Source of the DNA: Thermococcus indicus
Lineage (GTDB): Archaea; Methanobacteriota_B; Thermococci; Thermococcales; Thermococcaceae
Direction of reading: 5' to 3'
NCBI RefSeq assembly: GCF_006274605.1
Contig: NZ_CP040846.1
Location: 1,743,041-1,807,040, forward strand
DNA length: 64,000 nucleotides
Below the pieces are notes generated by a model. The model saw nothing but the letters and a program-made list of their open reading frames with translations, was not told the DNA's origin and made no database searches. The position numbers were made by a program, and so were the translations under genes. Shown piece after piece: positions 19,100 through 29,461 of this stretch (the stretch's first letter is position 1; the number at the start of each line of letters is the position of its first letter).

Positions 19100-19184
19100 G
19101 GTTCACTTCCCCTAGATTATTCTGTGATGGCTGGTGTATAAGAATCTTTCGAGACCGTTCGAAGGTCCGGCCCGACCTCCTCCC

Positions 19185-19217
19185 CGCCCTGAAGGGCGAG
19201 GGTTCCAGCGAGGAACC
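19185..19217 (-). repeat. Right-end hairpins of the IS605-type element
   Basis: The end hairpin CGCCC-TGAA-GGGCG (19185-19198) is followed at once by a second stem GGTTCC-AGCGA-GGAACC (19201-19217). Read on the tnpB strand, these lie just after the tnpB stop, where the omega-RNA scaffold of IS605-type elements is expected, so the guide would be taken from bases just below 19185. Confidence 0.55.
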
Positions 19218-19219
19218 CC

Positions 19220-20524
19220 CTACCCAACTGGCAGGGAGGTTTGGGGGGCTTCATTAAAGCCCAATTCAAAGTGGGCCTTCAGCCCCTCGGGGAGGGTCTT
19301 CCCCCCGTTACCCCTCCTCTGAGCATAAAGACCGCTCAGATTCGGGGTTATGGTTTTCATCACCTTCTTTAAAATGTTAAAGGCACCAACCAAGTCAGCA
19401 TTGAAGATAAGCCCCGTTGCGGGACACTTAAATAATCCACGAACAAACCTCGCCCCCTGGTGGGGCTTCCCGCAAACGGGACAAGTTTTAGAAGTGAAAG
19501 CTTCATTAACAACCAAAACTCGAATACCATATTCTTCCGCAACTTCCGTCAGGCGTTTGATAACTGTACTAAACCGCCAGATGTGGGAGAGGATGAAGTT
19601 TTGCTTACTGCCCTTCTTGGAGTTTCTTGCAATGCCTTTCGGATAACCAACAACTATTCTGGAAACGCCCAAATCGTAGAGCTTCTTAACTGTTTGCCTT
19701 ACGGCAGTATTAATGTAATGCTTCGCCTGAAGCTTAACCTTCTCATGCATTCTCCTAAGTTTTCTACTCTTTTTAGCTCCACTCTTATTGAGTTTTGACT
19801 GATAATCGGCAATTTTTCTTCTCCAGTAAAAGTCAATGCTCTTTAACGGCCTCCCATTGACCAGAAAACTCTCCCCATTCTCAACATAAACGGCCATTAA
19901 GTTATTCACTCCCAAGTCAATTCCCGCTGAAAGGCTTCCCTGGAGAGTTCTCGGAAGCTTAACCCATTCCGCACCCTCAAGTTTTTCCTCTACCGTGAGG
20001 CTTAAGTGAGCATACCACTTCCTCTTAACGGAGTCGTAAGTGATTTCTAACCGCCCTTGCTTCCCCTTCAAGTGTATTCTGCCCTTAAACTGAATTTCCA
20101 GACGTTTAAATTTTCCAAGGCCTTTTAGAATTAACTTGTTGCCTTCAATCTTATACTGGTCGTTTCTGAGGACGATCAAGGGTCTCCTCTTTTCATCTTC
20201 TTTGAGGTAGTTTGGTGGTTTTGGTTTAAGCCAAGAGGGGAGTTCTCCGTTCTGCTTCTTCCGAAGGAGTGAGAAGAAACTCCGCCAGGCTTCCGCGTTC
20301 TTCCTCGCTATTTGTTGAAGGGTTGCTGAGCCTATTTCTCTCTTAAACTCCTTATAAACGGTCTTCTCGGTTGAATTAAAGTCCACGATTTTGCCCTCGA
20401 AGAATTGCTGTCTCCTCAGGTAGTTTACCCTGTTCCAGGCTTTAGCTCCAGCGTCGGCTAACTGGTGGAGGATTTTCGTCTGTTCTTTGCTTGGTTGGAG
20501 TTTTACCGTTACCGTTCTCTTCAT
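19220..20524 (-). CDS. tnpB: TnpB (OrfB) of IS200/IS605 type
   Basis: A 434-residue TnpB with the OrfB N-terminal domain, the first RuvC Asp in AGIDLGVNNL (D203), a zinc-finger CPVC near 348-351, and the last Asp in NADLVGAFNI. At the usual place of the second catalytic acid the sequence reads VVGYPKG, with no Glu. The Glu in VVNEAFTSKTCP may substitute, as in other GYPKG-type members. The second half of the zinc finger reads KCPATG, also lacking one Cys. Activity is therefore uncertain. Confidence 0.9.
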   Translation of the reverse strand: MKRTVTVKLQPSKEQTKILHQLADAGAKAWNRVNYLRRQQFFEGKIVDFNSTEKTVYKEFKREIGSATLQQIARKNAEAWRSFFSLLRKKQNGELPSWLKPKPPNYLKEDEKRRPLIVLRNDQYKIEGNKLILKGLGKFKRLEIQFKGRIHLKGKQGRLEITYDSVKRKWYAHLSLTVEEKLEGAEWVKLPRTLQGSLSAGIDLGVNNLMAVYVENGESFLVNGRPLKSIDFYWRRKIADYQSKLNKSGAKKSRKLRRMHEKVKLQAKHYINTAVRQTVKKLYDLGVSRIVVGYPKGIARNSKKGSKQNFILSHIWRFSTVIKRLTEVAEEYGIRVLVVNEAFTSKTCPVCGKPHQGARFVRGLFKCPATGLIFNADLVGAFNILKKVMKTITPNLSGLYAQRRGNGGKTLPEGLKAHFELGFNEAPQTSLPVG

Positions 20525-20683
20525 CCTGAGGTATTGTATGAATTTTAGGCTTTAAAAAAGTATCGCTTTCCTGCTCGAAGGCTGGTTGGGTTGTTTATTG
20601 CATCCCCGCTCTGAAGGGCGAAGCTTTCAGAAAAAAGAGTAACCTTAAAGTACCATTGAGGATACAAAATAATCGTGGTCATT

Positions 20684-20971
20684 ATGGCGGGGGAGAAAGA
20701 ATTCCTGCTTGTGCTGAAGGAGGGGAGTCTCAAAATAGTGGACTGCGAAACCAGAGAAACGGTATACAGCTTCACAATCGATGAGCTAGCGGAGATGATC
20801 GAGTTCCGCTACGCAACCCCGTGGAACAAGAGCAAGGACATTCTGGAAAAGTTAACGTACGTTCTGAAGGACATTGAAGATGCATACAGGTCCTCCAGAG
20901 CAGTATCTCCCAATAAAGAGGACATCATGAGGGAGGTAAAACTGAGGATGCACGGGACGCGGGAGGATTAA
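20684..20971 (+). CDS. Unrecognised small protein, 95 residues
   Basis: The N-terminal half forms beta strands (FLLVLKEGSLKIVD, ETVYSF) and the C-terminal half is helical and charged (ILEKLTYVLKDIEDAY). ATG 20684 follows GTGGTC; an in-frame GTG at 20675 is less likely. No signal peptide or membrane segment is seen. It lies between the IS605-type element and the epimerase. No function can be assigned. Confidence 0.6.
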   Translation: MAGEKEFLLVLKEGSLKIVDCETRETVYSFTIDELAEMIEFRYATPWNKSKDILEKLTYVLKDIEDAYRSSRAVSPNKEDIMREVKLRMHGTRED

Positions 20972-21024
20972 ACCGGCAGGAGATAAATTTATGAACCGCC
21001 AGGTTATTTTTCACAGGTGAGCAT

Positions 21025-21957
21025 ATGAGGGACAAGCTTGTCGTCATCACAGGAGGGGCAGGATTCATAGGCTCCCACATCGCCTGGGAGCTCGTCAAGG
21101 ACAACGAGGTAATCATAATCGACAACCTCTACACCGGGAAGGAGGAGAACGTTCCACCGGGGGCAAAGCTCGTAAGGGCCGACATAAGGGATTACGAATC
21201 AATAGCCGAGCTGATAAGTCAGGCGGATTACGTTTTTCACGAAGCCGCTCAAGTCAGCGTCGTCGAGAGCATTCGCGATCCGGTTTTCACCGAGGAAGTC
21301 AACGTCATCGGCACGCTCAACATACTGAGAGCCCTCCTGGAAGGTCAGGGAAAGCTGATTTTTGCATCCTCCGCGGCGGTCTACGGGGACAACCCGAACC
21401 TGCCCCTGAGGGAGACCGAGAGGCCGAAACCGCTCTCACCGTACGGCGTAACCAAAGCGACCGCGGAAGAGTATCTTCGGGTCTTCAACGAGCTCTACGG
21501 AGTTCCAACCGTCGCGCTGCGCTACTTCAACGTTTTTGGCCCGAGGCAGAGCGCCAACCAGTACGCGGGAGTTATAAGCATCTTCATCAACCGCGCGCTG
21601 AAGAACGAGCCGCTCGTCATCTTCGGCGACGGCAAGCAGACGAGGGACTTCATCTACGTTAAGGACGTCGTTAGGGCGAACATACTTGCCGCCGAGAGCC
21701 GGAGGAGCAACGGAAGGGTTTTCAACGTCGCTACCGGAAGGCAGACAACAATACTCGAGCTGGCAATGAAGATAATCGAGATAACCGGGGCGACAAGCTC
21801 AATACTCTTCGACAAGCCCAGACCAGGGGACATAAGGCACAGCCTCGCGGATATAAGCGAGATCAAGAGCCTTGGCTTCGAGCCGGAGTTTTCGCTGGAG
21901 GAAGGGCTGAAGAAAACGGTGGAGTGGTACTCTAGGGACCACCCCGCGGGGGAGTGA
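21025..21957 (+). CDS. NAD-dependent nucleotide-sugar epimerase (GalE-like)
   Basis: A 310-residue extended short-chain dehydrogenase. The Rossmann motif GGAGFIG is at residues 10-16, the catalytic YxxxK is Y140/K144 (SPYGVTKATAEEY), and the SSAAVYG and RYFNVFGPRQ segments are typical of UDP-glucose 4-epimerase-like enzymes. It likely interconverts UDP-sugars for surface glycans. GTGAGCAT precedes the start codon. The 3' end overlaps the convergent DUF2341 gene by 26 bases. Confidence 0.92.
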   Translation: MRDKLVVITGGAGFIGSHIAWELVKDNEVIIIDNLYTGKEENVPPGAKLVRADIRDYESIAELISQADYVFHEAAQVSVVESIRDPVFTEEVNVIGTLNILRALLEGQGKLIFASSAAVYGDNPNLPLRETERPKPLSPYGVTKATAEEYLRVFNELYGVPTVALRYFNVFGPRQSANQYAGVISIFINRALKNEPLVIFGDGKQTRDFIYVKDVVRANILAAESRRSNGRVFNVATGRQTTILELAMKIIEITGATSSILFDKPRPGDIRHSLADISEIKSLGFEPEFSLEEGLKKTVEWYSRDHPAGE

Positions 21958-23614
21958 TCAACTCCCGGATTCTTTTTTCAAGCAGATTTTGCCCGTATCT
22001 TTCAATCAAGGGGGATGTTAAATTGAGCCCCACCAGGTTCCATTTGTCGGAATATGGAGTTATGAGAAGGGTTTTCTGTGAAATCTGCTGGGAAGGCGAT
22101 TCAGGGGGGATCGTGGGAAGAGAGGCAATGCTAATAGATTTCGAGCTTGAGAGGGTTATGGAAGACGTCGTCTGGGGAGGTTGGGGGTTAAAGGTAAGGT
22201 GATAGTAGAAATTCCCCAGATCCCATGCGGGCTCTGGATTAACGTACTTCCTGACGAAGAGATAATCGATCAACAGGGGGCCTCCGCTGTACTGGCCGAG
22301 TCCAACCGAGCCGTATTGGCCAGGAGGGACGTTGTAGTAGGCCATTGAATTCCCGTTCTGATAAATGGCAATGGCATCGCCGAGGGAAATCATATCAACG
22401 AAACTCCACCGCCCCACAGTGTACCGTGAACCGGAAATTCCGTAGTTCCAGGACACACTGTTTTTATCCAGCTGGAGGGAGTTAACATTGAACTGAGTCT
22501 CTCCATTCAGGGGAATCTGCGTGAACCAGTAAGCAGTACCAATTCCCTCACCGTATCCTTCTCCAGACGGCAGTATCCAAGGAAGGAAAAAAGAACCAAG
22601 GGAAACCGGAATGTCCCCGAATATAGATGAAATGACGTCATAGGGATTCGTCATATCATCCGGCCCCAGGGAGACTACAGCTCCGACATGGTATGGTGCA
22701 GGGAATCGACGCTTCGTCCAAATCCACTGCCCCGGATAGAGTGACAGAACGCCGTTCGAAGGAGGAGAAACACCCCCCCGCGAATTCCAGTTGGAGAGGT
22801 CGTTAAAGTCATCGTAAAGCAGGAAAACTTTGTCCGGATCGTTGTGATCAGCACACGGGTTTCCTGAGCCACCGTAGTTGATGTATATCTCCGTCTGGGA
22901 ATTAGCGGGAATGTTGGTAACATTCAGCCAGAACCACGCTGAGGAACCCTGCGAATCAGCCCCCTGGCTCTCCATCCAGTAATACAAACAATCTCCCGAG
23001 GCGTTTGTGAAATAGACGGTGTCCCAGTTGAAGTTGGGATCCGAAATCCCAAGCCCGACTGGGATCGTATACCAATTCAGCGGAGCATTGCTTCCAGTTA
23101 TAATCATGGCCTGAGAATATTTTTCGTCATAGGTACCCAATCCGACCTTTTGAAGAGCCACAAGGATTGGTTTACCCGCATCGGAGGCATAATCCTTTGA
23201 GAGCACCACCACCCTGGTTTTTGACACATCAACCCACGAAGCGGGCACCTGTGATACGCTGACGTTAAATGCAGTTCCCCCGGGAAGACCTCCCTGAGGC
23301 ACAACAAGCGTACCATCGGAAATACGCTGGCCGGAGGAATTATACAGCACAACCGTAACTTCGGAGCCCTCTGGCAGATCCCCACCAAGAATCAACTCCA
23401 CATGTACCACATCACCAAGCGGGGTATACGGATTGTATCTCCCGTCAGTGGTCCAGAGGGCGTACCTTCCCTCACGAACAGGGCTCACGAGGTAGTTTGA
23501 GCCAGCCCCAATCTCCTGAGCGCTGATGTTAATCCCAGGCACGGCTAATCCAAACGTTCCGAGAATTATGATTAAAACCAGCGCAGTTGAAGCCGTTCTG
23601 ATCCTTGTTAGCAT
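21932..23614 (-). CDS. Secreted DUF2341-domain surface protein
   Basis: A 560-residue exported protein: an N-terminal signal segment (TALVLIIILGTFGLAVPG), then a beta-rich region and a DUF2341 domain visible as WYTIPVGLG...DTVYFTNASGDCLYYWME and FWLNVTNIPANSQTEIYINYG, then a lectin/LamG-like part (YDDFNDLSNWNSRGG...YVNPEPAWDLG). The tail is Ser/Thr/Pro-rich. DUF2341 occurs in archaeal surface and type IV pilin-like proteins. It is a single-gene unit. The ligand is unknown. Confidence 0.82.
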   Translation of the reverse strand: MLTRIRTASTALVLIIILGTFGLAVPGINISAQEIGAGSNYLVSPVREGRYALWTTDGRYNPYTPLGDVVHVELILGGDLPEGSEVTVVLYNSSGQRISDGTLVVPQGGLPGGTAFNVSVSQVPASWVDVSKTRVVVLSKDYASDAGKPILVALQKVGLGTYDEKYSQAMIITGSNAPLNWYTIPVGLGISDPNFNWDTVYFTNASGDCLYYWMESQGADSQGSSAWFWLNVTNIPANSQTEIYINYGGSGNPCADHNDPDKVFLLYDDFNDLSNWNSRGGVSPPSNGVLSLYPGQWIWTKRRFPAPYHVGAVVSLGPDDMTNPYDVISSIFGDIPVSLGSFFLPWILPSGEGYGEGIGTAYWFTQIPLNGETQFNVNSLQLDKNSVSWNYGISGSRYTVGRWSFVDMISLGDAIAIYQNGNSMAYYNVPPGQYGSVGLGQYSGGPLLIDYLFVRKYVNPEPAWDLGNFYYHLTFNPQPPQTTSSITLSSSKSISIASLPTIPPESPSQQISQKTLLITPYSDKWNLVGLNLTSPLIERYGQNLLEKRIRELITPPRGGP

Positions 23615-23702
23615 CTTAAAAACAGCTATGGACGGAAAAGTTTAAAATATTATCCCCCGGGTTTCGGTTTCCACCCTGAAAAGGAGGAAGAAAGAATCTC
23701 AA

Positions 23703-24143
23703 TCACTTCCTTACGCTGAAGCCCATGGCCTGCCTCTGCTGAAGCTCCTGTGCCTTCTGGGCGAGCTCCCCCAGCTGTCCCTCCAGCTTTCTGAGAGCCT
23801 CCTGAGTCTTGGCTATCGCCTCGTCGTACTCCTTTATCCGCGCGTCCAGATACGCTATCGCGTCGTCGAGGTTCTTCTCGATTGCGTAGCCGGCGCCGAC
23901 GCTGACTATCGCGTTCTCCTTGTCGTCTATGTGAGCCTTCAGGAAGGAGCCGGCCCCGATCGGCACCAGTATCTCAGGTTTCTCCTCCTCAACCTTCTTG
24001 AGTTCCTCCAGCGTCTCCTTGACCGCCTGGAACTCGTTCCTCCCGAGGGTGAGCAGTTCGAGGTTCTGAGCTAAGAGCTGCGCCTGGGCCTGAAGGAGCT
24101 GGTACTCGTAAGCGAGTTTCTCCATCTCGTTCATCTCGGCCAT
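23703..24143 (-). CDS. pfdA: Prefoldin alpha subunit
   Basis: A 146-residue protein with two long amphipathic coiled-coil helices at its ends joined by a short beta-hairpin core ([26 protein letters not shown]), the classic alpha-prefoldin plan. With beta subunits it forms the hexameric chaperone that passes unfolded proteins to the thermosome. A TATA-like CCTTAAAAGCC lies at 24174-24184 on this strand, upstream of a GGTGGTGTGAA ribosome site. Confidence 0.94.
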   Translation of the reverse strand: MAEMNEMEKLAYEYQLLQAQAQLLAQNLELLTLGRNEFQAVKETLEELKKVEEEKPEILVPIGAGSFLKAHIDDKENAIVSVGAGYAIEKNLDDAIAYLDARIKEYDEAIAKTQEALRKLEGQLGELAQKAQELQQRQAMGFSVRK

Positions 24144-24189
24144 TTCACACCACCGGGGAGACTACGCGGGGAGGCTTTTAAGGTTTAGG

Positions 24190-24246
24190 TCAGGTTAACC
24201 TCTTCCCGAAGAGCAGGAACCATTCGATGGCCCTAATGTGGAACAT
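24190..24246 (-). pseudogene. Possible C-terminal gene remnant
   Basis: On the minus strand a short frame, MFHIRAIEWFLLFGKRLT followed by TGA, reads like the C-terminus of a helical or membrane protein. Upstream continuation is weak, and no full gene exists between prefoldin and the HAD gene. It may be a decayed end fragment or chance. Confidence 0.25.
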
Positions 24247-24413
24247 GGTGGTGATACCCTGTAGTTCGGCCCCCCATAGAAATCGCCGACAACCAAAAAT
24301 TTTCAGCTATCCCGCAGTTCAAACGGCAAATTTTGGAAAACTTCCCAACAGAACCTGTAATTCTGCCGGGCAAGGGTTTTAACGTCCGTCCCCAATTCCC
24401 TCCGGTGGTTGTG

Positions 24414-25124
24414 ATGCTCAGGGCAGTCTTCTTCGATTTCGTGGGCACGTTCATAACGAAGGAGGGCGAAAACGTTACCCATCAGAACATCGTGAGGGAG
24501 GTTCTCAGAAGGGCCGGGAGGGAAGACCTCGACTATGTGGGGCTATGGGAGGAGTACGAGGCCGAAAGCTCCGCCATGTTCAAGGAGCTCGCAGGCAAGC
24601 CCTACGTCAAAATCCGGGACGTTGATATCGAGGCCATGAGAAGAGTGGCCGGGCGCTACGGTTTCACCGTCCCCGGCGACTTCTGGGAGATAAGCATCGC
24701 CATGCACGAGCGCCATGGCCAGCTCTTCCCCGATGCCGTTGAGACGATTGAGGCCCTCAAAGAGCTCGGCCTCCACGTTGGAATAATAACCGACTCGGAC
24801 AACGACTACATCGAGGCCCACCTGAAGGCACTCGGCATCTACGACCTGTTCGACTCGGTAACCACCAGTGAGGATGCCGGCTTCTACAAGCCCCACGAGA
24901 GACCCTTCAGGCTCGCCCTCGAGAGGGCCGGCGTTGAAGCGGGCGAGGCCCTCTACGTCGGCGACAACCCGGCCAAAGACTGTACTGGGGCGAAAAACGT
25001 TGGAATGCCAAGCGTTCTCCTTGACCCGAATGGAACAAAGAGAGAACTGTGGGGAAACTGCGACTTCGTGGTATCGGAGCTTAGGGAAGTCGTCGAAATC
25101 GTGAGGGGACTGATGGAAAAATGA
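24414..25124 (+). CDS. HAD-superfamily hydrolase
   Basis: A 236-residue phosphatase-like enzyme. Motif I is FFDFVGTFIT, in which the second Asp of the usual DxDGT is replaced by Val; motif II is ITDSDND; motif III/IV is KPHERPFRLAL and VGDNPAKDC. The cap is helical (subfamily I). The missing second Asp suggests an unusual or reduced phosphatase activity. ATG 24414 is set by GGTGGT at 24404-24409 and a TATA-like GGTTTTAAC at about 24375. Confidence 0.85.
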   Translation: MLRAVFFDFVGTFITKEGENVTHQNIVREVLRRAGREDLDYVGLWEEYEAESSAMFKELAGKPYVKIRDVDIEAMRRVAGRYGFTVPGDFWEISIAMHERHGQLFPDAVETIEALKELGLHVGIITDSDNDYIEAHLKALGIYDLFDSVTTSEDAGFYKPHERPFRLALERAGVEAGEALYVGDNPAKDCTGAKNVGMPSVLLDPNGTKRELWGNCDFVVSELREVVEIVRGLMEK

Positions 25125-25224
25125 GTTCTGAATGGTAAAAAAAGAGTAACGGGGGTCGGCAACGGCAGGGTTCTTCATCGCCTTGGCGGCTCGCCTAGCG
25201 AAATTCTCGTCATTCCCCTCCTCT

Positions 25225-25791
25225 TCATTCCTTGAGCCTCTGGTAGGCCGCGTAAAGCCTCTGGAGAACGGTTATCCAGGCCAGGACTGCAACTGCGTAA
25301 AGGCCGTACTCAACGTGGCCGAAGAGCGCAGTGATGATTATTATAAGCAATCTCTCGGCCCTTTCGGCTATCCCAACGGCCAGCCTTCCGGAGCCGGCCA
25401 GCTCGGCCCTGCAGCGCTCGTAGCTAACCAGGTAGCTCCCCATGAAGGCGATAAAAGCCACACGCCAGTCGGCGAGGTTTCCAAGGGCTATTCCAAAGAG
25501 CACAGCGCCGTCGCTTATCCTGTCGAAGGTGGAATCGAGGAAGGCCCCAAACCTGCTCGTCTTCCCGGTTAATCTCGCGAGCGTTCCGTCGAGTGCATCT
25601 ACCAGCGAGCCGAGGAGCAGAACGAGGGCCGCTATGACCTGCTCGCCGCGGTAGAAGAAGTACGCGCCGGCGAGGCTTATCAGCAGGCCGAGGACGGTTA
25701 TCGTGTTCGGCGTAACGCCGGCCCTCGCGAGGGGCCTGACGATGGCCTCAAGGTAACCCCTAACGTTTTCGCGGTAGTTATTGAGCACCAT
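25225..25791 (-). CDS. CDP-alcohol phosphatidyltransferase, probably archaetidylinositol phosphate synthase
   Basis: A 188-residue membrane enzyme with the CDP-OH-P motif D-x2-DG-x2-AR-x8-G-x3-D-x3-D: D65 and D68 (DALDGTLAR), then GAFLDSTFD with D86 and D90. The N-terminus (LNNYRENVRGYLEAIVRPLARAGVTPNT, abbreviated here) matches what I recall of archaetidylinositol phosphate synthases, which join CDP-archaeol and inositol phosphate. ATG 25791 follows GAGGG; a TTG at 25797 is possible. It is only 9 bases after aTrm56, in the same operon. Confidence 0.85.
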   Translation of the reverse strand: MVLNNYRENVRGYLEAIVRPLARAGVTPNTITVLGLLISLAGAYFFYRGEQVIAALVLLLGSLVDALDGTLARLTGKTSRFGAFLDSTFDRISDGAVLFGIALGNLADWRVAFIAFMGSYLVSYERCRAELAGSGRLAVGIAERAERLLIIIITALFGHVEYGLYAVAVLAWITVLQRLYAAYQRLKE

Positions 25792-25800
25792 CCGCAACCC

Positions 25801-26337
25801 TCACTCAAGCTCGATTATCTTTTTGCCCCTCTCCTGCGGGATTATCTTGAGCTTTGCGTTCTCAAAGCTTTTCCTCAGGCCCTGCCCTTCAAGGAGTCTG
25901 TCCAGGAAGACTGCCAGAGCGGCAACCTCGCTGTGAGGCTGGTTTCCGACGCCGACGTTGTAGTCCGCCATCTCGTAGACCTCCCTGGGCACCTTCTCGG
26001 CGCCGACGACGACGAGAACGTCCCTGCCTCCCTTCAGCTCCCCCTGTATTTGGGCCATCGCGTCGTCGATGTGGATTCCATACATCGTGAGGTGGACTAT
26101 CACCCCACCATTCTCCTTCCATTCCCTCAGGATTCTCTTCCAGCTGGGGTCGAAGGCTATCTCAAAGGGTCCCCCCCAGCGCCTCACGACGTCCTCGACG
26201 CTGTCCCTCACGTGCTCGTCCACTTCGGCCGCGATGATGATTCTATCTGCCCCGAAGGCCCTCGCCGTCAGGGCCACGTGGGTCGTTATCCTCTTATCCC
26301 TCTCGGGTCTGTGTCCAAGGCGAAGGACGGTTATCAT
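25801..26337 (-). CDS. tRNA (cytidine(56)-2'-O)-methyltransferase
   Basis: A 178-residue SPOUT-class enzyme matching archaeal aTrm56: [26 protein letters not shown] at the N-terminus, VHLTMYG in the middle and the knotted SAM site [41 protein letters not shown] near the C-terminus (quoted in parts). It methylates C56 of the tRNA T-loop. It overlaps the upstream lipoprotein gene by 4 bases, and the CDP-alcohol transferase follows. Confidence 0.93.
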   Translation of the reverse strand: MITVLRLGHRPERDKRITTHVALTARAFGADRIIIAAEVDEHVRDSVEDVVRRWGGPFEIAFDPSWKRILREWKENGGVIVHLTMYGIHIDDAMAQIQGELKGGRDVLVVVGAEKVPREVYEMADYNVGVGNQPHSEVAALAVFLDRLLEGQGLRKSFENAKLKIIPQERGKKIIELE

Positions 26338-27941
26338 CCCACATCACCCGCGAATATTTTCCAGTAGCGCGTGAAATCGTCGCTCCACTCCATGTCCCTG
26401 TAAAACTCGTACATGGCTTTTATGCTTTGCTCCATCTTGCCCACACTGTATTTCTCCACCACCAGGTTCAATTCATCGTCGCTGGGGGCAGACGAGAGGA
26501 TGAAGAGCGCGTAAAGCCTCTCATTTTCGTTGAGGTTGTTGACCAGCATCATCAGCTTCGAGCGCAGCTCCGGCTTCAACCTTCCGCTCACGACGCTTAT
26601 GAGTCTGTCTTCGATGTTCGCGATGAAGTCCCCAGTAACGTCAACATGCTCATGACCGCTGAGCTCCGTCGGGCTCTGTGCCACCATCCTGTAGCCGTTC
26701 TCGGTTATTATCTGATACAGTCTGGGGAAGTACGGACTGGCCAGGTACTCCTCCAGGGAGCCTATGAGGCCGTGCTCTATGTCCACAATGTACCAGCCGT
26801 CCGCGGTGTAGAACTCCGTCACGGGCCTCCGGGTGCAGTCCGTCCCGTTGTAGAGAGTTACGATCCTCGCGGGGATGTCTATGGAGCGCAGCATTGCAGT
26901 CATGAGTATCTGGCCCTCCGCGTAGCTCAGCCTGTCTTGGAGAAGTATCTTATCCGGCTCAAGGGTGGAGGTCGTGTCTCCGAAGGAGTAAGTGCGCATT
27001 ATCCAGTCATAGATGGCCTTCGCAGCACCTGGCTCGGAGCTGGCGTTTCCAATTATCCCAAGGGTGAGGTTCCTGAGCTCCCCCCTGTTGAAGGAGGGGG
27101 TTGAGTTGTAGCGCTCGGACCAGTAGCCGTCAACGAGGTATCCGTCGGTGATCCAGTGGTACTTGAGTTCATATGCGTCCTTAAGTGTTCCGCTGTCCGC
27201 GTTCCATGGCCTCCATGTTACCTCCAGGGGTACGCTTTCGATGACGCTCTTCTCGGAGCCGCCTATTCTGTACCGGAGCATCGCCGAGATGTACCCTTTC
27301 CTGTATGCGTACGGGGCCTTCACAGTGTACCGGAGGACTATCTTACCGTTCTCGCTGATGCTCTCCGGAAGCGCATCTGCACTGAGCACCTTCATTCCAT
27401 CGAGGAGGTCAAGCCGGATGTCCACCAGGTCGATCGGAGCCTCCAGCTTGTTCTTCACCGTGACCGTTATCGTGGAGGTCTCACCGCCACGGAGGGTCTC
27501 TGGCCCGCTTATCCCTAGTCCGATTTCGTCCGAGGGCGTGGCTCCCGTGGAAACGAACACCCTGAACTGGCCGTAGAAGCCGGTCCAGCTCCGCTTAAGC
27601 TCATCGGTCAGTTCGAGGGATAGCTTGAGGTTGTAGTGGCCGGGTATGGTCGGGGCCTTGAGTATCCAGACCAGCTGGACGGACTGGCCCACGGGCAGAA
27701 CGTCGGGGAACTTCGGTTCCTGGAGTATCTGGAAGTCCTCGTCGCCCAGGACGAGAGTCGCCCCGGTCAGGCCCACCTTCCCGGTGTTGTTAACGAACAC
27801 GATGACGTGGAGCGTTCCATCGGGCGCGACGACCGTTCTGTCAACCGAGAACCTAACCTCCGCCGGCGGCTTGAAGAGGCATCCCGAGGCCACCACTATG
27901 AGAATGAGGAGAGGAATCAGGATGGCTTTTCTCATTTTCAT
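26334..27941 (-). CDS. Transglutaminase-like lipoprotein
   Basis: A 535-residue surface protein. A lipobox-like VVASGC ends the signal peptide near residue 21, suggesting membrane anchoring. Two CARDB/Ig-like repeats follow (about 30-130 and 140-240: [32 protein letters not shown]). Then comes a transglutaminase-like cysteine-protease fold with [36 protein letters not shown] and [10 protein letters not shown]. The usual catalytic Cys position (before xxQ...) reads YAEGQ, so the Cys appears lost and the domain may bind rather than cleave. First gene of an operon with aTrm56. Confidence 0.8.
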   Translation of the reverse strand: MKMRKAILIPLLILIVVASGCLFKPPAEVRFSVDRTVVAPDGTLHVIVFVNNTGKVGLTGATLVLGDEDFQILQEPKFPDVLPVGQSVQLVWILKAPTIPGHYNLKLSLELTDELKRSWTGFYGQFRVFVSTGATPSDEIGLGISGPETLRGGETSTITVTVKNKLEAPIDLVDIRLDLLDGMKVLSADALPESISENGKIVLRYTVKAPYAYRKGYISAMLRYRIGGSEKSVIESVPLEVTWRPWNADSGTLKDAYELKYHWITDGYLVDGYWSERYNSTPSFNRGELRNLTLGIIGNASSEPGAAKAIYDWIMRTYSFGDTTSTLEPDKILLQDRLSYAEGQILMTAMLRSIDIPARIVTLYNGTDCTRRPVTEFYTADGWYIVDIEHGLIGSLEEYLASPYFPRLYQIITENGYRMVAQSPTELSGHEHVDVTGDFIANIEDRLISVVSGRLKPELRSKLMMLVNNLNENERLYALFILSSAPSDDELNLVVEKYSVGKMEQSIKAMYEFYRDMEWSDDFTRYWKIFAGDVG

Positions 27942-27983
27942 CTTCCAAACCCTTTAAAGCCCCCAACCGTTAATAAGTTTTAG

Positions 27984-28772
<789 letters not shown>

Positions 28773-29339
28773 ATGGTCAAGCGCGGCCTATTCGTCGGCC
28801 GGTTCCAGCCGGTTCACAACGGCCATATAAAGGCGCTCGAATTCGTTTTTTCACAGGTTGATGAGGTGATACTGGGCATCGGAAGCGCCCAGGCGAGCCA
28901 TACGCTGAAGAACCCCTTCACGACGAGCGAAAGGATGGAGATGCTGATCAGGGCGCTGAACGAGACGCACCTGGCGGACAAACGCTACTACCTGATTCCG
29001 CTCCCGGACATAAACTTCAACGCCATCTGGGCGACCTATGTAGTGAGCATGGTGCCGAGGTTCGACGTCGTCTTCACTGGCAACTCTCTGGTTGCCCAGC
29101 TCTTCCGCGAGAAGGGCTACGAGGTCATCGTCCAGCCGATGTTCAGGAAGGACATCCTCTCTGCGACCGAGATCAGGAAACGCATGGTTGAAGGACAGCC
29201 CTGGGAGGAGCTCGTGCCCAAGAGCGTGGCCGAGTTCATCAGGGAGATAAAGGGCTGCGAAAGGATAAAGATGCTCGCGACGAACCTCGAAAAGAACGAG
29301 AAGGAGTTGCAGGCGCCGATAAGAATTCCGGAGTTCTAA
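28773..29339 (+). CDS. nadM: Nicotinamide-nucleotide adenylyltransferase
   Basis: A 188-residue NMN adenylyltransferase of archaeal type, joining NMN and ATP to give NAD. The nucleotidyltransferase signature GRFQPVHNGH is at residues 9-18, and the second motif LSATEIRKRM is near 128-137. Length and motifs match the family. It starts directly after the SAM hydrolase stop. Confidence 0.95.
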   Translation: MVKRGLFVGRFQPVHNGHIKALEFVFSQVDEVILGIGSAQASHTLKNPFTTSERMEMLIRALNETHLADKRYYLIPLPDINFNAIWATYVVSMVPRFDVVFTGNSLVAQLFREKGYEVIVQPMFRKDILSATEIRKRMVEGQPWEELVPKSVAEFIREIKGCERIKMLATNLEKNEKELQAPIRIPEF

Positions 29340-29461
29340 CCCCCTTTAGCACTGTCCTTTACTCCCTTATCACTAATCGAGTTAGCTTTTTAACTGTTCT
29401 TAGGTAGAAACATAACGGGTAAATATGAAAGTCACGACATGTTTTTCGGCCGGTGAAGGAG

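Larger units (their letters stand above)
19170..20640 (-). mobile_element. IS200/IS605-type element with tnpB only (approximate ends)
   Basis: A lone tnpB is bracketed by two near-identical hairpins in the same orientation: CGCCCTGAAGGGCG at 19185-19198 and CGCTCTGAAGGGCG at 20607-20620. Such subterminal hairpins are the marks of IS200/IS605 ends recognised by a Y1 transposase. No tnpA is present, so the element would need one supplied elsewhere. The exact ends cannot be fixed without an empty site. Confidence 0.75.
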
